From Merluccius polli (taxonomy: Eukaryota > Chordata > Actinopteri > Gadiformes > Merlucciidae): 64,000 bases of DNA. The number at the start of each line of letters is the position of its first letter. Position 1 is the stretch's first letter. A program made the translations under genes and the position numbers. Below the pieces are notes generated by a model. It was not told the DNA's origin. It did no database searches and worked only from the letters and a program-made list of their open reading frames with translations. Location of the stretch: assembly GCA_030340625.1 (NCBI GenBank), contig JAOPHQ010003976.1, forward strand, positions 1 through 64,000, read 5' to 3'. Positions 43,918-54,175 of the stretch are shown one piece after another.

Positions 43918-44484
43918 GTATTAATCCATGCCTTGTGCTGTGTTTGACAGATCTGGGTTGGGACAACTGGGTGATCTACCCTGAGAGCTTCAGGGTTGTG
44001 CAGTGCGCACCCTGCGACCCCAACAATGTGCGTTGCCTGGCAAACACCCCCTCCGCTGTTAACGACAGCCCCTCACAGGTACACATACACATTCACTTGT
44101 ATTGGGTCATATTTTATTCAAATATTATATTTAATCTTTCAAATTCGCCAATAAAAAAACCCAAATGGAAGAAAAACACCTGAAGCTTGATTTTGTCAAT
44201 TAAAATGCAAACAGTAGCCTACCATAGAAATGTTGTCTCTGGTTGTTTTAAAAACCAATAAAAAACTCAACACTATCGCCTTTCACATAATGTTCTGCCA
44301 ACAAATAGCCACACCCTTCCACCTCTCTCTTCCAACTGTCTTTTTTTAGCTCCAGTGCTGTGAGCCAACCTCCAAGGAGACAGTGCCCGTCGTGTACATG
44401 GACGAGCTCAGCTCCCTCGTGATCTCGTCTGCAGCGCTAACCCGCGCGTGTGGCTGTGGCCCCGGCAACACCAACAAAGAGTAG
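42822..44484 (+). CDS. gsdf: Gonadal soma derived factor, a TGF-beta family ligand
   Basis: Gsdf is a secreted ligand of teleost Sertoli and granulosa cells that promotes male differentiation and early germ-cell growth. Five exons join in frame: 42822-42946, 43385-43533, 43683-43781, 43951-44078 and 44350-44484, giving 211 residues. Residues 1-20 form a signal peptide (MALAFVAMTVLLGSSLVVAF). A short pro-region follows. The cystine-knot half has Cys at 114, 115, 143, 146, 153, 170, 171, 201 and 203. The LGWDNWVIYP motif, an N-glycosylation site NST at 108 and the ending CGCGPG are diagnostic. The CxGxC motif of most TGF-betas reads CAPC, lacking the Gly, as known for Gsdf. No strong RXXR furin site is evident. 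All introns have GT/AG. Intron 3 carries a (GT)n tract close to the exon 4 acceptor. Confidence 0.96.
43856..43914 (+). repeat. (GT)29 tract in gsdf intron 3
   Basis: A sense-strand GT run ending about 36 nt before the exon 4 acceptor. A second, shorter GT run lies at 43797-43814. 'AAGTATTAATCCAT' occurs on both sides of the long run. Confidence 0.95.
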
Positions 44485-45250
44485 AAAAAAAGAAAGAAAA
44501 TTCTTGCATTGACGACCTTATTGTCTCAGTTTGACACATTTCTCAGTAGACCTCTTTCTTTTCTCTTTTAGTTAAACATTTATGTTCTGGTTTTTGTCGG
44601 TGGTCCTCCATTTTGAGTCAGTTAGATTAGAGTGAAGAAACAAACACATATTCCTTTGGCTGTGAAGCATTGATAGCAGAAATGTTGGTTACTTTTTTTT
44701 GCCAATTTTGATAGTAAAAAAGCAAAATACTTCATACTTAACTGGGATATGCAATACATAGGGCTAATGTAAATTGTTAGAAGAACAAACATAGGACAAT
44801 TGTTAGAAAACCTGTTTATGTGGTCAAGCAAAACATTCCTCCAGCAACAGTGACTGAAACACAGACTAGACTATAGGGGGTAATGTCTGACAATTGTGAT
44901 GAATGTGTTGAGTCTAGCTGTTAAAAATATTGTATGTACACAGCGCTATTTAAAGCCAAGTATTATTTCACAACTTAGCAAATGGCAGGAAATCAATTCT
45001 GCAAACCATCTGCTGTCGATTGTTCCCTACAAAAATGTGAACACGGTGCAGGCCAAAGTCCAACCTCTCCCAGAGAAAGAGCTGTAACCTCAATTTCAAC
45101 TGCATTCACCTCAGCTTTGTATTCATTCAGCAATACGCATGATGCACTGACCATTAACTAAACATCATGCAAATACTTGTTTTTTCTTTAAAATAGTACT
45201 ATATTTTATATTTTTAATTTCTGCTTAAATAAAACAGCATTTCAATGTTT
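44485..45250 (+). other. Probable gsdf 3' UTR
   Basis: A/T-rich sequence leading to AATAAA at 45228-45233; another lies near 45733. Confidence 0.5.
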
Positions 45251-46103
45251 TCTGCTCTCTTGTGTTTGAGTTAGAGTTACATTTGCACTCTCATTCCATT
45301 GACATTGTTCCAGTTTTCATGTTTCAACTGGGAGAAAGAAGGGGCCGTGGGAGTTATTTGGTTGCATATAATGTTGCCTTTTTTAAATATATCTGGGATA
45401 CATTTACATTGTCTCAAATACGTTTTTCTTTAGTCTTGGCATAGGCACAGACTGTGTTTTTGTATTCTCCAATTTCAATCATCAGTTGCCTTTATAGGCA
45501 ACACTTGATTTAACTATACAAATATTCCTCTTTTTTACTTTGACAATAGACCTAAATTGTAATTGTATATGTAAACTATATCTCTCACAAAACCATTTAT
45601 ATACTACATTTTTAAGTACTACATAGCACTCCTGACAATTCTATATCAAGTATGTTATGCAATGTTTGAAAATGAACTGCTGTTTTTTTTGCTAATCTGT
45701 AATGACATCTAATTATGTGCTTTAACCGTTTAAATAAACATCACTTGAAATATAATATTCCTAGCTCAAATGTGTTTGTTTCGAGTGTGAATGAGTTTTT
45801 CATTTATACAAGTCAAACCACATTGAAAACTGAAAAACAAATCACTTTAAAAGATGTGTCCTGTGACGAATAAATAACAGTATATGTATCAACAGACTGT
45901 AATATCCTCACATAGCCACAAGGGAACAGGAACAAATATATAAGCTGTATTAACTGCACCTGGCCACCAGATGCCAGCACACATAATACACTGGGGGCGG
46001 GCACTCAACACTAGCCAATCAGAGCATAGTACGCGTCATAGAGGCCACGCCTGCCCAGGTACTACCAAACCACACATCCGGGGGGAGGGGAGAAACCCTA
46101 GGC

Positions 46104-46622
46104 TAGTGGTGTGCGATACTGCATATTTTGGTATCAATCCGATACCAAGTAAATACGGGCCAGTATCGCCGATATCGATACCGATACCGATACTTTTCAA
46201 TAAATAAGGTGGATGCGTCATTGAATTGCTAAATCTCAATTAATTTTCATGACCTTAAGTGTTTTTTGTGATGTTTCCTTTTTTATTATTAAATAGTTAA
46301 AACCTAGGACAGAATGAGAACAAAATTTATAATTAAATAGAAAATGCTTTATTATCAAGTTTTTTGCTTTGCGTCACGTGACTCGCGTGACGGCGCAACA
46401 TCTAAACACAAGAGGGGGAGGGGGAGCAAAGTGTGCTCTGTGCTGACACAGGAGCGGCGAGTTCGGTGACCTGGCTGTTTCCTCTTTGCCGAAACCGCAG
46501 CATTGCAAACAAGAGCGGAACTTAAAGTAAATAATCGATCCCAACAGGCTAGTATCGATCCGATACCGATACCGACTTGGTATCGATACTATCGATAATT
46601 TGGATCGATCCGCCCACCACTA
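46104..46622. mobile_element. hAT-type MITE with a perfect 8-bp duplication
   Basis: The ends are TAGTGGTG and CACCACTA. The flanks are CCCTAGGC at 46096-46103 and 46623-46630. Both subterminal regions are dense in GATACCGATACC / GGTATCGATA blocks in inverted arrangement. There is no ORF. Confidence 0.85.
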
Positions 46623-46630
46623 CCCTAGGC

Positions 46631-47088
46631 CACGTATCTGGATAGATATCCGGCTAAGGGTCGCTCCACGCGCGTGAATTTTACAATACCCCTCCTTTTG
46701 CTTCATAGATAAAATACCTAAAGCTACACAAATAAAGTGAGTTAAAAGCGATCCTGTGTCGGCGGCCTTCTTCCTCAAAGAACAGCACAACAGTCCTGAG
46801 TCCAGCTTTAGTGGTCTTACCTCTTCCACACCGAACAAGGCCGTAGCTAAGACAGCTCGTTAGCTAACCAGCAGTACAATACGCTAACTACACTAACTAT
46901 ACCAATATGCAAACTACACTAACTTGCAAATAACATCAAAACATGGTGATCCTTACAGACTCACAGTTAGCAGACTGTTGGGGGGGGGGGTCTGGACTTA
47001 GACATGTTGTCGTCATGTAGCTCGCTAAGTTAGCAATGTCTCGCCGCGCTATTATGTCTATGGGCAGCATTGCGAAGACGGAGTAAAT
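46631..47088. other. No supported gene
   Basis: CpG-moderate sequence with TTAGCTAAC-type repeats and a G run at 46980. I see no exon. Confidence 0.4.
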
Positions 47089-47174
47089 GGGCGTGGTTAT
47101 TCACCCTTGGTGGGCGTGGTTATTCATACTGGGTGGGCGTGGTTATTCACCCGGGTGGGCGTGGTTATCCACCG
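47089..47174 (+). repeat. GGGCGTGGTTATTCACC minisatellite, four copies
   Basis: Four units of about 24 bp, each containing GGGCGTGG, a KLF/GT-box-type motif. Confidence 0.9.
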
Positions 47175-47394
47175 GAGAGGGTTGGGTTATGCAAATTATG
47201 CTTCGTTATAATGTAATAATGCGCCCTTTTTCGAAACAATTGAAACTACAGAAGCAGGAGGCGACTTACAGATGTCACCCTTTTTTTCGGCTAATGAAGT
47301 CTAAGGTAACATATGTAACATAATCAAATAAAATGTTACTGAACTCATTATGCCTACTTTGTTGTCAAGTGATCCTATTGACAGTAGGCTATCG

Positions 47395-47627
47395 TTAAAG
47401 GTCCCCTATTTTACCACCAGGTGTGATGTTGATTAGCCATTATAAGCCATGTCAAAAGCTACCCTCTAATGACATCACAAGTGGTAGTGTCCACCCAGAT
47501 GTGCGATAGATAGAGCAGCCTACCAGCCTACCCAGTGGACTGTACCAACTGGTAGGCTGATCTATCCATCATACATCTAATACATCTAATCAACGTCACA
47601 CCTGGTGGTAAAATAGGGGACCTTTAA
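47395..47627. mobile_element. TIR MITE, complete copy
   Basis: About 31-bp inverted ends, beginning TTAAAGGTCCCCTATTTTAC and ending GTAAAATAGGGGACCTTTAA. The middle contains a CTACCAGCCTACC / GGTAGGCTG pair. 233 bp, non-coding. A relative lies at 13999-14181. Confidence 0.85.
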
Positions 47628-47827
47628 ATAGAAGATAGGCCATACATAAAAAATGATTTTGTCATGATAATAACTGAGATTGAAATTGATCTCCAAGGCT
47701 ATATATACATTAATTACATTAACACCCGTCCACCCCCGGGAAACACATACTATACATATACTGTTTTTACTAAGCGACAATAAAAGGCAACACAATCATC
47801 AACAACGATCAACACATTTCCTCCACA

Positions 47828-47951
47828 GACCGCAGTGACGGAAACGTGGATGACGTCAGAGGCGTCCTCCTTCCAGCGGTGCAGGAAAATGGCGCGGAGG
47901 AGGAGAGCGACCCCGACACCATGGAGGAGACCCATGATGACACCCTGACAT
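47828..47951 (+). other. Probable 5' UTR exon of st6galnac6
   Basis: A TTTCCTCCACAG acceptor and a CTGACATG|GTGAGC donor bound a CpG-containing block. It contains a full CRE palindrome TGACGTCA (about 47850-47857) and ATGs that do not stay in frame with the main protein. Joined to the exon ending at 49121 it would carry an upstream ORF beginning MEETHDDTLT that stops before the main start. Assignment to st6galnac6 rests on position and splice sites only. Confidence 0.5.
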
Positions 47952-48267
47952 GGTGAGCACCCTTGTAGAAATCAATGCTGTCTTTTTATGAGCTGGACCC
48001 CACGGCCGGTCATGGTGTGTGTGTGTGTGTTATTATGGGCTGTCTTAGATAGGCCTATGTAAACAGCCGCTCCGTGTAACGGGGCCTGCGTGTCATGCGA
48101 GGCGGCGGATGCAGAAAACACGCAGTTGACGTGGGATTTAAACCCGCACGTTACAGGCGACAGACCAGGCCACGCGTGTCCAGGGGCGTTTTATCCATCA
48201 CACAGTCCTGAGTGTTGTGTGATGAACCATAACGACACAACACAATACATAAATGTCTGCCTCTACA

Positions 48268-48271
48268 GGCT

Positions 48272-48335
<64 letters not shown>

Positions 48336-48434
48336 GTATATGTATATGTATTTATTTATTTTATTTTATTTATGTATTTATTTTTAATTTATGTATTTAT
48401 ATATATTTTATTTTTATTTTTATTATCATTATTA

Positions 48435-48486
<52 letters not shown>
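48268..48486 (+). repeat. (TA)n and (ATT)n microsatellites
   Basis: (AT)n at about 48271-48329, then TTTATTT-rich sequence and (ATT)n at about 48428-48486. Confidence 0.95.
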
Positions 48487-49097
48487 GTTATTATTATCCC
48501 CAGTGTAGTTATGAGAAACATAGCTTTTGACTGTATTGAAATGCAGGGGGGGGGTAATAGTTCACCTTTTCAGTTGACACTTGTCTTTCCTTTGATGTAG
48601 GCCTAATGTATCATTAGGATCAGTGTGGGACTGGGACTGGGAAATGGCCCCGGGACTGGCCCACCACCCTGCGGTTCCTCAATACATATTTCAGCCATGC
48701 CGCTTGCGCCTGGTCATTGTAATGCTGCGTGCCTACAGAGTGAAATAACTAATGTGCATGTAATAGCTGTGTTTACTGTGACTCCATTGTGCACAGCTCC
48801 AATAGTCCCTGCATTGGGCCCTGCAATGACAATCACAGTCATGCCAGTCTCCTCATTCTCAGTGTCACCTGAGGATGCTTATTGATGCGTATACCTACCA
48901 AATAAAGGGTTGGAAAATTCAAAAACAAGTTGTTATCATATATTACACCTGTCTAGGCCTAGAAGACATGCAGTAGGTCGTACGTTCAAAAAATGAATTG
49001 TTGTGGTCATCGTCTTTTTTTCATTGTTTTTTTGTGTTTTAGGTATGATGAGAAACACTCAGAGCCGACCTTCTGCTGCTCAGCTTGATAAGAAAGG

Positions 49098-50851
49098 ATG
49101 GGGCCCCGGCTTATAGAAAAGGTAAGAGCGAGGCGGACATGCGCGATGCAGCATTGCCGCAGCGGGAGGGCGGCAAATGGCAAATAAATAGCCTGAGGAA
49201 TAACCTCCAAATCAGTAACGTATGGCGCCTTTTTTGTCTTATCGGTGGCGGCTCCTGAGCTGGCCACTCGGTGGTGCGACTGATTGAATGTGGAAAAACA
49301 CATGAAGAGCTCTTTTCCAAAACGCAATAAATCCATTTTGACAGTTTTCAGGAAAATACATTTTTTTTACCTAGACCCACACATGTTTTGGATAAAAACA
49401 GCATCTTGTAGTACATTTTAAACAAGGAAATATAGTGATTTGGCATGAAATGTTGATAGAGCAGTGAATAGGTTCAATGCACAGCAAAATGGCATAATAA
49501 ACTCATTTTTTTTAAATTTGGCGTTTATTGCGTTTTGGGAAAGAGCTCTTCACATACACATATTGCTTTAATTGCACTTGTTTTTTTAAGCCATCTCAGG
49601 CTGTTTTCAAAATGTACTTGTACTTCTTGGTTTTCCTGGTCCGGCCCACTTCTTTGTGTATAGGGGCCCTTCTTTGTGTATAGGGGCAGTAGCCTATGAC
49701 CTATTGACATCGAACCATTTTGTATACTAACACCCACACACAGAAAAAACACTTTCAAGAGCGTTTTAAACACAAAATAAAAGTTTAGTTTAATTGTTTG
49801 TATTGTTTTCTGACCCAATAACAGGGGCAACAGAGTCATAAGATGGTGATCTTCGGAGCCATCTTTCTCCTGACGACGCTCCTCATACTCTACAGCTCCA
49901 ACAGTTCAAACGACATCAACTACAGCTCCTTCCATGTGGCCAGCAACCACCGCATCAAGTCCACCGATCTCAAGAAATGGGCTGGAAAAGAGGACTATGT
50001 GCCCGTCTATGGAAACAAGGTAGGCCTATATTGTGCTAAACTATCCATATGCTTTGAGCACCCTTTTTTCTCCCATAAACATAACCCTATTTGGGGATCA
50101 TGTGTAGGCCTATTCATTTATTTTGTTATTTAGCAGACACTTTCATCCAAAGCGACAGTGAATCGCAGTGAATTGAGATACGTGTCGTTTAGGAGCAGGT
50201 GGGTATAAGCATCTTGCTCAAGGATGCCTCAGCAGGTAGGCTAGGCTACCTTTCGGTTGCAAGGCGAACACCATTTATTTTATTTATTACATTTCTACTA
50301 CTCATACTCATCTACCACCTTCTACTGCGACTGTAATTTCCCAGCCGGGATGAATAAAGTTCACCTTATCTCATGCACTATAAGTCTAGAGATCGACGAC
50401 GCTCGTTTTCCCTCTCCAGAGCATGACCCTCCACTGCCCTCGCTGCGCGCTGGTGACCAGCTCCAGCCACGTCCTGGGCACGCGCGCCGGCCAGGAGATC
50501 GACAGCAGCGACTGCGTCATCCGCATGAACGACGCGCCCACCCTGGGCTTCCAGGCCGACGTGGGCAACCGCACCAGCCTGCGCGTGGTGGCGCACTCCA
50601 GCGTCTTCAGGGTGGCCCGTCGGCCCGGCGAGTTCCTGAACCGAACGGGCGGAGAGCCCGTCGTGGTGTTCTGGGGGCCCCCCACCAAGATCGGGAAGGA
50701 CGCCAAGGGGACCCTGTACCGGCTCATCCAGAGAGTGAGCATGACCTACAGCAACCTGTCCTTCTTCACCATCACGCCCGGCAAGATGCGCAAGTTCGAT
50801 AACCTGTTCCAAAAGGAGACTGGACGTGATAGGTGGGTATTTTTAAAATAG

Positions 50852-50917
<66 letters not shown>

Positions 50918-52468
50918 TATTATAAAATTACTAATTGTTACATTATACATCATATTTTGTTATTATATTAGAATTATAATAATAGTGCAGTGCCCGTTTA
51001 ACACATGCCTGCTTGGAAGAGGCCGACTGCTTGGCCTCCGGTATAATCCGGTAAACTCTGAGTAAATCGTGTTATAAGTTAGTATCGCAAACCTACACAA
51101 TTTGAGTTTCAATGGCAGAGTGGCACTGTTCCTTTATCCACTCATGCTCAGACTCCAGGGAAGTTATGAAGAGTTGGGTCGCAACATCAGCACGCCGATA
51201 TATATCTGAGTCGGGCGGTAACATTATTAGTGTTATAAGTTAGTATGGCAAACTTACACAAAGTTTATTAATATAGAACTTGTCGCATGTCCAAATTGCA
51301 CCAAATTCGACACTGCATGTCCTCGGGTCCCCAGCAATAAAAAAAAAAGTATGAAGTAGATCGGATGAACGGTTCTTGTGATATGCGAAGGACATGCGTA
51401 CATACATACATACATACGTACCTACGTACGTACATACATACATACATACATACATACATACATACTTACATACATACATACATACATACGTACATACGTA
51501 CCTACGTACGTACATACATACATACATACATACATACATACATACTTACATACATACATACATACATACATACGTACATACGTACCTACGTACGTACATA
51601 CATACATACATACATACATACATACATACATACATACATACATACATACATACTTACATACATACATACATACGTACGTACATACATACTTACACATAGA
51701 CAGAGATTCTTAGCTTTATAGTTGATACATTTAATTATAATAATATATATATTATTTATGAATAATGTATGCAGATTCTTTAAAATATGTAAAAAGACAT
51801 TGTGTGTGTTTTTTTTGTTTATGCAAGCAATTTTGTCTTCCAGGCAAAAGTCTCAGTCGTGGCTGAGCACCGGCTGGTTCACCATGGTCTTAGCCATTGA
51901 GATCTGTGATAACATCAAAGTCTATGGAATGGTGCCGCCCAGTCACTGTGGGTGAGTAACGCACATGTATATCCATATTTATCACTCAATCATGAAATCA
52001 CCTTGACAACTCGATATAAATTGTTGAGCATAAAGCATAAAGTGCGTCCAAATGATCGCAACTAATGAACATTTCTATTCAAATTCAATTGCTATGAAAT
52101 TGAGCAATTGACCCATAAGTGGAAACACAGTGGTCTCATGCAAGAGTATGAGCACAGAGTACTTGAGACAGTACAAGAAAGAGATATCTAATTTGTTATA
52201 TTTTGATTTAAGAATAGTTAACAGTCTCAATTGCCATGTACAAGCAAAGCAAGCATTACAATAACTCAACTTTTTTTTCAGAAAAAAAATCGGGGCCAAG
52301 AAGATGCCCTACCACTACTACAAGCCACGGGGGCCCGATGAATGTGTGACATACTTACAGAACGAACGGGGCCGCAGAGGCAATCACCATCGCTTTATCA
52401 CAGAGAAACAGGTGTTCGCACGCTGGGCAAAGCAATACAACATCACCTTCACACATCCAAAATGGTGA
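49098..52468 (+). CDS. st6galnac6: Alpha-N-acetylgalactosaminide alpha-2,6-sialyltransferase 6
   Basis: This Golgi type II membrane enzyme of family GT29 adds alpha-2,6 sialic acid, mainly to gangliosides of the alpha series. Five coding exons join in frame: 49098-49121, 49825-50019, 50420-50832, 51844-51951 and 52282-52468, giving 308 residues. A membrane anchor lies at about residues 15-31 (MVIFGAIFLLTTLLILYSS). The L-motif is in exon 3 (VLGTRAGQEIDSSDCVIRMN with DAPTLGF). The S-motif is in exon 4 (SWLSTGWFTMVLAIEICDN). MPYHYYKPRGPDECV and the VS-motif HHRFITEKQVF are in exon 5. LILYSSNS and NERGRRGNHHRFITEK favour ST6GALNAC6 over 3, 4 or 5. The start codon was chosen because MGPRLIEK joins in phase to the anchor exon. 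A 31-bp hairpin lies 37 nt after the stop. Confidence 0.95.
50128..50225 (+). repeat. SINE-associated conserved block in st6galnac6 intron
   Basis: TTTAGCAGACACTTTCATCC then AAAGCGACAGTGAA, and GAGCAGGTGGGTATAAGCAT then CTTGCTCAAGGATGCC, form the paired blocks common to a widespread fish SINE-type repeat. Confidence 0.6.
50310..50375 (+). mobile_element. LINE 3' tail fragment
   Basis: CTGTAATTTCCCAGCCGGGA followed by TGAATAAAGTTCACCTTATC resembles the 3' tail of a fish non-LTR element. Only the tail is present, just before exon 3 of st6galnac6. Confidence 0.5.
50850..50920 (+). repeat. (AT)n(GT)n microsatellite
   Basis: Two (AT)n runs separated by AATAT, then (GT)7, starting about 18 nt after the exon 3 donor. 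Confidence 0.95.
51393..51695 (+). repeat. (TACA)n array with higher-order structure
   Basis: About 300 bp of TACA units. A distinct block with TACGTACCTACGTACG recurs about every 80-90 bp, so the array was amplified as larger units. Confidence 0.95.
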
Positions 52469-52505
52469 AGTCAGTATATACAAGGAAAAGACTTGTACAT
52501 GTACC

Positions 52506-52573
52506 GTGTTATGTGGGATTGCACAGTGTTGCTTATAAATAGATAAGCAACACTGTGCAATCCCACGTAACAC
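52506..52573 (+). other. 31-bp hairpin in the st6galnac6 3' UTR
   Basis: The left arm 52506-52536 and right arm 52543-52573 pair over 31 bp in RNA with one G-U wobble and no bulge, around a 6-nt AAAUAG loop. The arms contain GGGATTGCACAGTGTTGC and its complement. Confidence 0.95.
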
Positions 52574-52856
52574 ATTTTCTACATGACATTTCACCATTGG
52601 TCACACTGACTGATTTTCATGACCTTTCTATATGCGTGACCTCTTTATAGAGCTATATGATGTTTTTTGGTTTTGATTTCCAACACCAATTCCTGTTGTA
52701 ACCAATGATCATGGAAATGTACAAGCAATGTTTACTGTTGCAATGACGTAGAGATTCAGGTTCCGTAAAATGTGACAGCCATCAGTGTTTTGTACATAGT
52801 CAGACAATATATCTTTTTTAATGTTTATTTTTCTTCAACTTCACATCTCAGTATCT

Positions 52857-52917
52857 TATTATATAAGGGGTATAGCATAAGTCATGTTTTCCTTATGCAT
52901 ACCCCTTATATAATGGG
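52857..52917 (+). other. Second hairpin in the st6galnac6 3' UTR
   Basis: TTATATAAGGGGTATAGCAT then AAG pairs with CTTATGCATACCCCTTATAT then AA, with a one-nucleotide bulge and a loop of about 9 nt. Confidence 0.85.
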
Positions 52918-53866
52918 ATTATCTTCACTGACATTGTCTATCCAGCAGTATACACACTATATTTACGTTGTTATCTGGTAATACTGTTATGTTATGTTGT
53001 GATACTACATTACTACAGGACTACTAGTCCACCATACAAGCTACAATGTACACAATGATCGCAATCAAGTGAAGTTGAATGTCAACCTAATTAGAGGACA
53101 CCATTACAAGACACCATTGACAAGAAAGCACTAAAATACATCCACATTGATTCATTGTTTAATTTGGTCAAAGAGTGAATTTGTCTTTTAATATTTGTAT
53201 TTAAAATGTGATATAGCGAATCGGTAAGCTTTGGATTGGGGTACTTTTTTAATCCATGTTGGATAACCTTCTCTCTAAAAGGTATTCATGTATTTGTACA
53301 AATTCTACAAAACAAATGTATACAATCCAATTCTATTAAGATGAACACTTGGACTGGATCCGCTTCAGGCTACATATTATATTAACAGTTTAGCATGGCC
53401 TTCAAATACTGATTTAATAAGCCTTGAAACATTTGAGCAATTCTGTTGCTTTTCTTGTGCATGCATTTATAGATACAGAATGCTTGGAACGTAAAAATAT
53501 TAATCAGGCCATCTCTACTGTGGTTACTTAATCTGACTGGCATCAGACAAGCCTTATATAGGAATTTGTGGAAAACAAGACTCCAAAAGCAACAACAATG
53601 GCTACATAATTTGGTATTGAAAGATATGAAGGGCATACAATCACATATAATACAGGGAGAGAAGGTTTGTCTGTATGTTTGGAGACTGTATTGGTAATGT
53701 ATTGTACTTAAAAGATGCCTTATCTCTAGAATAAATAGCGTGCAAGTGTGGGTTTCTGCTATTTATATCTAAATGTATTAAGAAAAATGTTTTTAAAAAT
53801 GTATATATATATGCTAATTACAGTGTATATCATGACAATTCAGACAAGCAAGTGCATTTGAAAGTT

Positions 53867-53872
53867 TTTATT
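53867..53872 (-). terminator. Candidate polyadenylation signal of spout1
   Basis: AATAAA on the minus strand, about 300 bp after the spout1 stop. Confidence 0.45.
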
Positions 53873-53948
53873 TTCAGGTCCATGTTCTTTTTGTTAATTA
53901 AAGAAATTGCATTGTATGCCTAGATATGTTTTCTTTCTCTATAATATT

Positions 53949-53954
53949 AATAAA
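53949..53954 (+). terminator. Candidate polyadenylation signal of st6galnac6
   Basis: AATAAA on the plus strand. Nearer candidates such as GAATAAAT at about 53729 exist. Confidence 0.4.
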
Positions 53955-54062
53955 ATGGGACATTCTGTAGAATTGCATACACAAACAGGAATTTTCACAT
54001 ACAACATATCATTGCAATAAGGGGGCAACACTGATTTCAGCACAGGCCACAGCATAATATCA

Positions 54063-54096
54063 AACTTTTATATCAAAATACTTTGATATAAAAGTT
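54063..54096. other. Perfect 15-bp hairpin between convergent genes
   Basis: AACTTTTATATCAAA and TTTGATATAAAAGTT flank a 4-base spacer, in the 3' flank shared by st6galnac6 and spout1. Confidence 0.9.
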
Positions 54097-54175
54097 AAAT
54101 CCAAAAAATGCGAATGTTAAATCCCACATATTCCTAAGGTTACAAAGGACTCTGCTGTGTTGGTTCTACACTGAG

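Noticed and set aside
50257..50802. 181-codon plus-strand frame and long minus-strand frames over the same span
   Set aside because: They are shadows of st6galnac6 exon 3, whose true frame carries the sialyl L-motif.
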